DNA of 9,782 nucleotides, taken from contig CANRXD010000031.1 of the NCBI GenBank assembly GCA_947643685.1, positions 1 to 9,782 on the forward strand, given 5' to 3'. The position numbers and the translations under genes were made by a program. Source of the stretch: an uncultured Clostridium sp. (GTDB lineage Bacteria > Bacillota > Clostridia > Lachnospirales > Lachnospiraceae). Below, piece after piece: positions 1 through 6,800 of the stretch. The notes under the pieces are model-generated. The model was given only the letters and a program-made list of their open reading frames with translations, had not been told where the DNA came from and searched no databases. Position 1 is the stretch's first letter, and each line of letters opens with the position of its first letter.

Positions 1-15
1 GGGGGGGGGTGGGGG
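1..15. other. G-rich low-complexity start of window
   Basis: The window opens with nine G, one T and five more G. Nothing else in the window resembles it. It could be a real G tract just before a terminator hairpin, or a base-calling or assembly artefact at a contig end (runs of G are a known artefact of two-colour Illumina chemistry). No function is assigned. Confidence 0.5.
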
Positions 16-17
16 AT

Positions 18-44
18 GAGGCGGGCTTACCCGCTTTGCTTTGC
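18..44 (+). terminator. Possible intrinsic terminator of an upstream gene
   Basis: GCGGG (21-25) and CCCGC (30-34) form a perfect 5-bp GC stem around a CTTA loop. It can extend by A-T and G-T pairs at 18-20/35-37. The following tract TTTGCTTTGC is T-rich but interrupted, so the terminator would be weak. The gene it would serve lies outside the window. Confidence 0.35.
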
Positions 45-79
45 AATAAGAATAATAGGAAAGATGCAAAAAGAGGGCG

Positions 80-108
80 TTGCGGGTTTTGATTTTTTTA
101 CGTATAAT
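80..108 (+). promoter_or_regulatory. Housekeeping promoter of the LTA-synthase-like gene
   Basis: A perfect TATAAT -10 box lies at 103-108. Exactly 17 nt upstream is TTGCGG (80-85), which keeps the TTG of the -35 consensus but is otherwise weak. The spacer contains a T-rich stretch. A start near 115 would give a leader of about 50 nt before the ATG at 168. The -10 box is convincing; the -35 is only partial. Confidence 0.55.
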
Positions 109-167
109 AGTTTCTGTTCACGGGGAATATCTTCCTTTGGACAAAATCTGTCAGGGAGAAATACGAA

Positions 168-2681
168 ATGTACAAGAAAAGATGGTTTCAGATTCTGCTG
201 CTGTTTGCGGCTCTTCTTATGGTGGATGTGGCCGGGACGGCACTGGTTCTTCGGATGTTTCCACAGGCGGTTATTGAAACAGATGCGCTGTTTGGAGAAA
301 ATAATGGAAATTTAAAAGAGTTTGAAGCAGACAGCGGGGGAGTGCTGACGGCGGTGTCCGATGACCCATGGATATCCTATACCTTTGGAACGCCCTGGAA
401 TGTGCGGCATATTGAGGTTAAAACCTCCCATGTGGGCGGGCCGGAGACGGAGGCACAGTTTTATCTCCTTCCCTCTCTGGGATACCGGGCCGTAACGCTT
501 TCCGAGGGGGCCATATCCGTTGCCTTCAGCCGGGCCCAGGGACGAAAAGGCGTGACCGGGATCCGGTTTGACCTGGCAGCCGTTAAAGGGGCTTCTCTTT
601 CAGTGGAACGGGTGATTATCAACGGCCGGAAGGCAGTGGTGATGGAATGCCAGCGGATGATGGCGGCGGCCGTTGGCCTGGCCTTTTTGCTTCTGACAGA
701 AGCGGCCGGATGGTACCGGGTGTTTTCGGAACGAAAATCCAGCCGGTACGGGGGCGGACCTGTGATTTTGGGAGCATCGGTACAGGCAGTGCTTAAGGCT
801 TTATTTTTATGGGCTTTAAGAGGGTATCTGATGGATAACGATGGAAGCGGCCATCAGTTTCTGCTCTGCTGGATGATGGTTCTGAGCGTGGAGGTCTTTA
901 GTGTATTGGCCCTGCATCTGGGCGCCGGAACGCGTCGGAAAAATATCTGGTGGTGTCATGTTCTGCTGGTCCCCTTTGCCTTTGCACAGTTTTCGGCGGC
1001 AGAATTTCTGGGAATGACCACGTTTGACTTCCAGACGCCGGTATATCTGGTTCTCAATCTGCTTGTATGTGCACTGGCGGCAGCGGCGCTTCTTTTTCTT
1101 ATCCGCCAGGGGGCCATTGCATTTTCTGCTGCGGCTCTTATATTTATGGTTCTTTTCATTGCCAATCATTATTATGGAATGCTCCGGGACAATCCGCTCC
1201 AGTATTTTGACCTGGCCCAGGCGAGAACAGCGGTCAATGTAGTGGGGAATTATACCCTGGCTCTGGATGTGCAGGTGGTGGCCGCTGCCCTGGAAACGGT
1301 AATTTTGATCATTGTGGTTTTTACGGCGCTGGGAGTTGAAAGCTTTGGATGGAAGCTTCGGACTGTGGCCGGGAATCTGGCGGCGGTGGCGGTTGCCGGT
1401 GTCCTTGTGTATGTGTGGATTCCCACTGTCGGGAATTTTTCCAATCTCCAGATTATCAGCCGGGAAAAGGGATATCTCCTTTCCTTTGCGTCCTTTATTA
1501 AGATGGGGCAGGTGAAACGTCCGGAGGGCTATTCAGCCCAGGCAGCCGGTGAGGCTCTGGCACCCTTTGAATATGAAGGAGCGGGGGAAGGAAATACCCC
1601 GAATATCATTGTAATTATGGACGAGGCTTTTGCAGACCTGCCGGACCTTTATGGATTTGAAACGGACGTGGACGTCCTTCCCAATATTCACAGCATGACG
1701 GAGAATACCATCCATGGGCGTGTTCTGGTGTCTGTATATGGCGGCGGAACTGCCAACACGGAATATGAATTTCTCACAGGCAACAGCCTGCATTTCTTCC
1801 CCATGGGAAGCAGCCCTTATGTGCAGTATACGGGAAGCCGCCAGCAGTCTTTGGCCTGGAAACTTAGTGAGATGGGATATAGCCATATGGGGTATCATCC
1901 CTATCTGGCCATCAGTTACCGCCGGGCTGTGGCATATCCGTTTTTGGGCCTCACCCCCTTTTATTCCATTGATGATGAACTTCCCTATGAAGACTGTCTG
2001 CGGTCTTATGTCAGTGACCGTTCAGACTTTCAAAATGTCATTCATCTCTATGAGGAGCGGGAGCCTGGCCAGCCGTTCTTTATTTTCAATGTAACCATGC
2101 AGAATCACGGAGGATATTCTTTGGAGAAACCGGAGATCAGGGCAGCAGTAAAACCGGAAGATGAGGCGCTTCAGAAACCATCGCTTCTGGAGTATCTTGC
2201 GTTAATTCATGAAACCGATGCGGCTTTCGGAGAACTGGTGGATTACTTTTCCGGGGTGAAGGAGGATACCATTATTCTCATGTTCGGTGATCATCAGCCC
2301 AGCATGGAGGCGGATATCGCTGATACCATGGACCGGTATCTGAAAGAGAAAAATGGAATGGCAGATTTACAGGGACGATATTATTCCACGTTTGTCATGT
2401 GGGCCAATTTTGATATGGAAGAGAAAACAGACGTGATAACTTCTCCCAATTATCTTCGGTCCATGCTTTTGGACCAGGCAGGAGTAAAACTCAATGCCTA
2501 TGAGAAATTCTTACTGGAGCTGTCCCGGGAGTACCCGGCCATCAATGCCTATGGCTTTCTGGACCACGAGGGAGAGTGGCATTCCAGAGAAGAATCCGCC
2601 GGGGGTATGCTGGAACAGTATCAGTATCTGGTTTATAATAATGTTTTCGACAAAAAGAACGTAATTTCCGGGTATGAATAA
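168..2681 (+). CDS. LTA synthase family protein (membrane sulfatase-fold phosphoglycerol transferase)
   Basis: The protein has 837 residues. A first membrane segment (about 5-27) is followed by an extracellular region (about 39-150) predicted to be beta-rich, then about eight more hydrophobic segments between 164 and 423 (near 164-183, 197-220, 231-253, 260-282, 291-313, 317-337, 366-393 and 398-423). An extracellular alkaline-phosphatase/sulfatase-fold domain starts near 478. Active-site motifs of the LtaS family are visible: PNIIVIMDEAF with E486 as a likely metal ligand, GGGTANTEYEF with T528 in the place of the catalytic threonine (T300 of Staphylococcus aureus LtaS), NVTMQNHGG with H647, and FGDH with metal ligands D708 and H709. 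Family members move glycerol phosphate from phosphatidylglycerol onto a growing polymer or glycolipid; the exact acceptor here is unknown. S. aureus LtaS has about 650 residues and five membrane segments, so this protein is enlarged at its N-terminal half. The start is supported by AGGGAG at 153-158, nine nt before the ATG. The next gene is 114 nt downstream. Confidence 0.88.
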   Translation: MYKKRWFQILLLFAALLMVDVAGTALVLRMFPQAVIETDALFGENNGNLKEFEADSGGVLTAVSDDPWISYTFGTPWNVRHIEVKTSHVGGPETEAQFYLLPSLGYRAVTLSEGAISVAFSRAQGRKGVTGIRFDLAAVKGASLSVERVIINGRKAVVMECQRMMAAAVGLAFLLLTEAAGWYRVFSERKSSRYGGGPVILGASVQAVLKALFLWALRGYLMDNDGSGHQFLLCWMMVLSVEVFSVLALHLGAGTRRKNIWWCHVLLVPFAFAQFSAAEFLGMTTFDFQTPVYLVLNLLVCALAAAALLFLIRQGAIAFSAAALIFMVLFIANHYYGMLRDNPLQYFDLAQARTAVNVVGNYTLALDVQVVAAALETVILIIVVFTALGVESFGWKLRTVAGNLAAVAVAGVLVYVWIPTVGNFSNLQIISREKGYLLSFASFIKMGQVKRPEGYSAQAAGEALAPFEYEGAGEGNTPNIIVIMDEAFADLPDLYGFETDVDVLPNIHSMTENTIHGRVLVSVYGGGTANTEYEFLTGNSLHFFPMGSSPYVQYTGSRQQSLAWKLSEMGYSHMGYHPYLAISYRRAVAYPFLGLTPFYSIDDELPYEDCLRSYVSDRSDFQNVIHLYEEREPGQPFFIFNVTMQNHGGYSLEKPEIRAAVKPEDEALQKPSLLEYLALIHETDAAFGELVDYFSGVKEDTIILMFGDHQPSMEADIADTMDRYLKEKNGMADLQGRYYSTFVMWANFDMEEKTDVITSPNYLRSMLLDQAGVKLNAYEKFLLELSREYPAINAYGFLDHEGEWHSREESAGGMLEQYQYLVYNNVFDKKNVISGYE

Positions 2682-2731
2682 CAGGAGATGCCACCCGGAG
2701 GATTTTCCGCTTATAACATGGCATCTGCCTG
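2682..2731 (+). other. Imperfect hairpin in the LTA-synthase/YjbR gap
   Basis: CAGGAGATGCCA (2682-2693) pairs with TGGCATCTGCCTG (2719-2731) with one bulged C, giving a 12-bp stem. A second small stem, CGGA/TCCG (2696-2699 and 2706-2709), lies inside it. No T tract follows, so it is not a typical intrinsic terminator. It begins right after the stop codon of the upstream gene, so it could protect or process the transcript 3' end. The function is unknown. Confidence 0.4.
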
Positions 2732-2795
2732 CCGGACGCTGAGATGTATCGTAACAGAGGCGGAAGATTTTTACGATTGGTATTGGAAGGGATCT

Positions 2796-3137
2796 ATGAA
2801 GGAAAGAAAAGAAATACTGGATTATGGAATGACGCTGCCGGACGTTTATATGGACACTCCGTTTCACGATGATAACTGGGTGCTTTTGCGGTGTCGGAAA
2901 AATAAGAAGGCCTTTGCATGGACCTATGAGAGAAACGGGTTTGTCTGGGTCAACGTGAAGGTGGATCCGGAATGGCGGGATTTCTGGAGACGGGCATATG
3001 ATGCGGTTCTGCCGGGGTATCATCAGAATAAGGAGCACTGGAACTCTGTCCGATTAGATAATAGTATTCCCGATGATGAAATTAAGCGTATGGTGGCGGA
3101 AAGCTACGATTTAGTCAGAAAGAAAAGTTCCAGATAG
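2796..3137 (+). CDS. MmcQ/YjbR family protein
   Basis: The product has 113 residues and covers the whole small MmcQ/YjbR (DUF419-like) domain. Typical blocks are LDYGMTLPDVYMDTPFHDDN near the start, a basic-aromatic stretch (KNKKAFAWTYERNG), VWVNVKVDPEWRDFWR, PGYHQNKEHWNSV, and the C-terminal DEIKRMVAESYDLV helix. The family has a CyaY-like alpha/beta fold and is often called DNA-binding, but its cellular role is not established. An in-frame ATG at 2688 would add 36 residues. I reject it because family similarity begins at MKERKEILDYG, because a GGAAGGG Shine-Dalgarno-like sequence (2785-2791) lies four nt before the ATG at 2796, and because the extra segment lies over the hairpin described at 2682-2731. 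The next gene, spoIIID, follows after 63 nt but has its own promoter. Confidence 0.85.
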   Translation: MKERKEILDYGMTLPDVYMDTPFHDDNWVLLRCRKNKKAFAWTYERNGFVWVNVKVDPEWRDFWRRAYDAVLPGYHQNKEHWNSVRLDNSIPDDEIKRMVAESYDLVRKKSSR

Positions 3138-3144
3138 CAGAAAA

Positions 3145-3173
3145 ACATATTTTGGTGCGGTATTGCATAGGAT
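3145..3173 (+). promoter_or_regulatory. Sigma-E-type promoter of spoIIID
   Basis: The -35 element CATATT (3146-3151, core ATATT) and the -10 element CATAGGAT (3166-3173, matching CATAnnnT) are separated by 14 nt. This fits the Bacillus subtilis sigma-E consensus of ATATT, about 14 nt, then CATACA-T. B. subtilis spoIIID is known to be transcribed by sigma-E in the mother cell. AAAAACATAT (3141-3150), overlapping the -35, matches nine of ten positions of the SpoIIID-binding consensus WWRRACARNY as I recall it, so autoregulation is possible but unproven. Confidence 0.6.
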
Positions 3174-3200
3174 GGTAAAAACGATTTCAGGGGTAGACCC

Positions 3201-3479
3201 ATGAAAGAATATATTGAAGAGCGGGCCATCCAGATAGCCAATTACATTATTGATGAAAATGCGACTGTGAGGCAGACAGCGAAAAGGTTTGGAATCAGTA
3301 AAAGTACGGTACATAAAGATGTCACAGACAGGCTGATCCACATTAATCCGGGGCTTGCGGCCCAGGCGCGTGTGGTGCTGGACGTAAATAAAGCAGAGCG
3401 CCATATCCGGGGGGGACTGGCGACCAAGGAGAAATATGAGCACAGGCTGCAGGCCTGCAGCCGGGAAGACGGGAGATAA
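3201..3479 (+). CDS. spoIIID: Sporulation transcriptional regulator SpoIIID
   Basis: The product has 92 residues, essentially the same length as the Bacillus subtilis protein. SpoIIID is a small DNA-binding regulator active in the mother cell after engulfment. It represses early sigma-E genes and helps activate others, including steps leading to sigma-K. Recognisable features are the N-terminal helix EYIEERAIQIANYIIDENAT (about 3-22), a helix-turn-helix at about 22-44 with the recognition segment FGISKSTVHKDVTDRL, and the conserved tail DVNKAERHIRGGLATKEKYEH. The last few codons contain an 18-bp palindrome and encode a tail that varies between species. The start has AGGGG at 3189-3193, seven nt before the ATG. 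A sigma-E-type promoter lies directly upstream and an intrinsic terminator about 90 nt downstream, so it is probably monocistronic. Confidence 0.95.
   Translation: MKEYIEERAIQIANYIIDENATVRQTAKRFGISKSTVHKDVTDRLIHINPGLAAQARVVLDVNKAERHIRGGLATKEKYEHRLQACSREDGR
3445..3462. repeat. Perfect 18-bp palindrome in the 3' end of spoIIID
   Basis: GGCTGCAGGCCTGCAGCC reads the same on both strands with no spacer. It sits within the last codons of spoIIID (residues around LQACS). It could be a chance feature of GC-rich codons, a protein-binding dyad, or part of transcript 3' structure ahead of the terminator. As RNA it cannot close as a full hairpin without sacrificing central bases for a loop. Confidence 0.6.
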
Positions 3480-3569
3480 CAGATATGGAGCAGGAGAAGG
3501 CATCCGGGAAGGGGAGGATGCCGGATGCTGCAGGAAAGGAAAATGCGATGGAAGGGGTGAGGTGCCCGG

Positions 3570-3598
3570 AAAAGAGAAGGCACTTTGCCTCTTTTTTG
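3570..3598 (+). terminator. Intrinsic terminator after spoIIID
   Basis: AAAAGAGAAGGCA (3570-3582) can pair with TGCCTCTTTT (3586-3595) through a CTT loop with one bulged A. The T run continues to 3597. A GC-containing stem followed directly by six T residues is the classical Rho-independent layout. A competing 5-bp helix (GTGCC at 3562-3566 with GGCAC at 3579-3583) is possible but short. Confidence 0.7.
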
Positions 3599-3670
3599 TC
3601 TCATGAAAAAGTTTTGATGAATAAATATGCAAAAACAGGGTGCGGGATGGCCTTGTATTTTTTGGCGTAC

Positions 3671-3695
3671 ATGACATTTCCTGTTAAAATGTCAT
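3671..3695. promoter_or_regulatory. Operator-like inverted repeat upstream of the giant gene
   Basis: ATGACATTT (3671-3679) and AAATGTCAT (3687-3695) form a perfect 9-bp inverted repeat with a 7-nt AT-rich spacer. The half-site GACATTT recurs at 3707-3713, overlapping the -35 element of the promoter. The position (about 10 nt upstream of the -35, plus one half-site across it) suits a dimeric transcription factor. I do not recognise the factor. There is no T tract after it, so a terminator is unlikely. Confidence 0.5.
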
Positions 3696-3704
3696 CTCAA
3701 ATAG

Positions 3705-3733
3705 TAGACATTTTTGGTAGAAAGGTGTAAAAT
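3705..3733 (+). promoter_or_regulatory. Sigma-A-type promoter of the giant surface gene
   Basis: TAGACA (3705-3710) matches five of six -35 bases. TAAAAT (3728-3733) matches five of six -10 bases. The spacer is exactly 17 nt. The predicted start near 3740 gives a leader of about 77 nt before the ATG at 3817. Confidence 0.65.
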
Positions 3734-3816
3734 ATGGTAAGCTAGTTTTATTTTAGCCTGATGTTTTTCTAAAAAAAGTTATGATTTGAGATTTAAGGAA
3801 ATAAGGTGGAGGAAGT

Positions 3817-6800
3817 ATGGGAATTAAACGCAGAGTGATTGTTGGAATAGCAGTACTTGTGGCGGTGATACTGGCGGGTACTATCACTGGTGGGTATTTG
3901 CTTACGGGAAACAGCAGGAAGGATTTCCCGGCGGACGGTTATGTGCTGGAGGTTGTGGATGAGGAAAACAGCCAGAGCCCGGCAGAATTGACCTTTGCCA
4001 CAGGAACGAAGTATATGGGGAAGTTCCCTTCTTCTTTTACTTTTCGTGACATAGAAGGCGACAAACATGTGATTGGCGCTGATAATTATATTCATTATGC
4101 AGACGGGTCCCTCAGTGCTTTTTCCGACGGTATGGCTGTCAATATGGATGAAGTCGGACAGGGGTATCTGGATTTTTACCGGGTTGGGGCCGGAATGGTT
4201 ATGGCCAGTGCCAACGAAGGCTGGCAGATTGATAACAATAATAATAATATGGATTTCAAGGAAATTCTCTGGCAGCTGTCGGAGGAGAAGGTTCTTGCGG
4301 CTTCTGATAAGATGACTCTGGAGCTGACAGGACGGGAACCGGAAACGGTATCGGGCTATCTGGAAGTTAAGTGGCTGGACAAGGATATTGTGCAGGTTGC
4401 CAACAATGACCTGGTATATCAGACCGTGACGGCCGGGGGTAAGATTACATATGCAAGCGGAGCTGTGCTGGACCTGCAGGAGGAGAATGTGAAGGGGCCG
4501 GACGGTACGGTGCGCTTTACTTTAAGGGAGCTGGCGGCGGATATGAATAACGGCGGTATCTCGATCCAGTCCGACAGCGGGGAGAACTGGCGGCCTCCGG
4601 AATTTAATATTCAGGTTCAGGACGGTAAAGATGGCGAGGCGGGCGAAACCGGCGCAGCCGGAGAGACCGGAGCAGTCGGAGAGACCGGAGAGGCCGGAGA
4701 AGATGGTGAAGACGGCGAGGAAGGTGAAGAGGGAGAAGAAGGCGAAGAAGGAGAAGAAGGCGAAGAAGGAGAAGAAGGCGAGGAAGGAGAAGAAGGCGAG
4801 GAAGGAGAAGAAGGAGAAGAAGGCGAGCAAGGAGAAGAAGGCGAAGCCGGCGAAGACGGCGAGGAAGGCGGAGACGGACAATCCGGTCGGGACGGAGAAA
4901 AGGGCCAGGCCGGCACGACGGGTTCCGGCGGCGGCAGCGCGGGAAGCGGCTCCGGAGGCGGAACTACCAATACGGCTGCGAGTCTTGGTACGATCCGGGT
5001 AGCGGATATGGATTATGACTGTTCTTCCCTTGAGGTCACTTTTTCCATTCTGGATGACGACGGGACGCTGCTTAAGGATACGGGTGTTGTGGAAGTCCGC
5101 GACGCGAAGACGAACAGGCTTGTGAAGGCTGAGAATAATGTGGATTTTACCGGCGGAACGTTCCCGACGCTTTCGTTTGATGATGTTCTTACGGCGGACA
5201 GGGAATATGTTCTGATTGTAAAGAATGATTACCGGCTGGAAGTGGCCGGGGGCACAAACAGCGGGACGAAGACTTTTATAAAGAGGAATTTCTTTACATC
5301 CTCCGAGGGCGTGACTCTGGATGTGGAAAGCCTGGATTCCGGTAAGATATTCCTGACCATGAATCAGCAGGATTATTCCAATTCCAAATCCTTCAAGCTC
5401 CGTGTAAAGAGCGAGGATGTCTATGTGGATTTCCCGGAGGGGGAGGGCGATGCCGCACAAATCAGTGAATATGTGGGACAGGATGGCTCCATTGAGGTGA
5501 ATCTGGCGGAGCTTCTTACAAATAAATATCAGAATGATGAAAAATACAGGGACAGAGTCTGGACCACCGATATTCCTTATACTGTGGAGCTGTACACTTC
5601 TTTTGCGGAAGAGCCCACAGTCTGGGAGCTGACCGAGAGCGGGGAATTCCGCGGCCTTGGAAGCGGACAGGTTACCAAAAGCGCCCACAGTCTTCAGGGC
5701 AGGACTCTGAAAAAGAAGCCGGCAATCGGAAAGGTAAATGTATCTCTGTCCAATGAGGGATACTATGACCTTTTCCTGGATGTACTGGAGGATAAGGACA
5801 AGAGTATTAAGAACTATGTGTTCACTGTAAAGACAGAAGACGGAACGGTGATTAAGACTCTGGAATCCACCAAAAATCAGGTAAACTGGTACTTTGGCGG
5901 GGCGCTTCCTGCCGGAAATTATAATATCAGCGCCTCCGTGACTTATTTTGACAATGAAAAGGACAATGTGATCAGTACGCTGGATACTTCACTTTCCTCC
6001 GCGTCGGCGGGGTCCATCGCCGTTGCCTTTGAACCCTATACACTGGATAAGACCAGCGGCGTTTTAAAGGATTCCCTCGGAAATGTGGTGGCCACAGGCG
6101 TGGAAGATGGAGAGCAGTCCGTGAACGCCACCAGAATCTGGGGAGATGTGAAGGTGCTCTTAAACGGAGTGATCGTGGATACCAACGAAACGGTCAGCAT
6201 TAAGGTTACCGGCAGCGATGACAGTACCTATAACAGAAGCTGGTCCATTAATGTCCCGCCGAGGGAAAAGGCGGAAAACTGTCTGTATGTTCCGGTGAAG
6301 TGTCTTGGACTTAAGGCGGATACGGTCTATTCCATCAGCCTTTACGGAACGGTGAAGACAAGAATCGGGGAAACCATGGTTTCCAGTGTGGAGCTTCTGG
6401 GAACGGCTTCCGTGAGAACCGCAGGGCTGTTTGGGGAGGATGTTCCCAAGGATACGTCCATTGCCGCCTTCACGATCACATCCCTGGTTGCGGAGGGGTC
6501 GGACGCTGTTGTGGGTATCGGATTATACAAGGGAGTTACGGCATATGAGGGCATCAACTCCACAGATCCGGACAGTGATTATTATTTTGAACGTTCCATC
6601 GCAAGGGCCATCGAATTCGGTGTATATACGGAGGGAACCAACAAAATCGGGACGGTCGTTAAGGATTTATATCCGGAAGATTTTTCACTGAATGCAGGTG
6701 AGGTATTCCAGGATCCCAGCAGTAAATCATCAGCAGAGGGCCAGTTTTTTCATGGCCCTCTTGTGACTGCCGGAGGATGGAGCAACGCTGTGATCCTCAC

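Larger units (their letters stand above)
3480..3816. other. Intergenic region between spoIIID and the giant surface gene
   Basis: This 337-nt gap holds, in order, the spoIIID trailer, an intrinsic terminator (about 3570-3598), an AT-rich stretch, a 9-bp inverted repeat (3671-3695), a sigma-A-type promoter (3705-3733) and a leader of about 77 nt ending in the AGGTGGAGG ribosome binding site. A frame of 81 codons (3485-3730) runs through the terminator and the operator-like dyad and is not considered a gene. Confidence 0.7.

Noticed and set aside
2688..2795. Upstream ATG at 2688 as the YjbR start
   Set aside because: It would add 36 residues not typical of the family and encoded over a hairpin. 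The ATG at 2796 has a GGAAGGG site four nt upstream and begins the conserved domain.
2511..3038. 175-codon minus-strand frame opposite the YjbR gene
   Set aside because: It lies opposite two recognised genes (the end of the LTA-synthase-like gene and YjbR) and resembles no known protein.
3485..3730. 81-codon + strand frame after spoIIID
   Set aside because: It runs through the intrinsic terminator at 3570-3598 and the operator-like dyad, its composition is unlike a folded protein, and no convincing Shine-Dalgarno sequence fits its ATG.
4617..5002. Lys/Glu-rich + strand frame and Pro/Ser-rich minus-strand frame over the repeat
   Set aside because: Low-complexity translations of the same 18-nt repeat in other frames, without start signals.
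4522..5688. 388-codon minus-strand frame full of Phe and Ser
   Set aside because: It is a mirror of the purine-rich Gly-Glu-Glu repeat, where stop codons are absent on the other strand. The coding + strand frame has the promoter, ribosome binding site and protein-like sequence.
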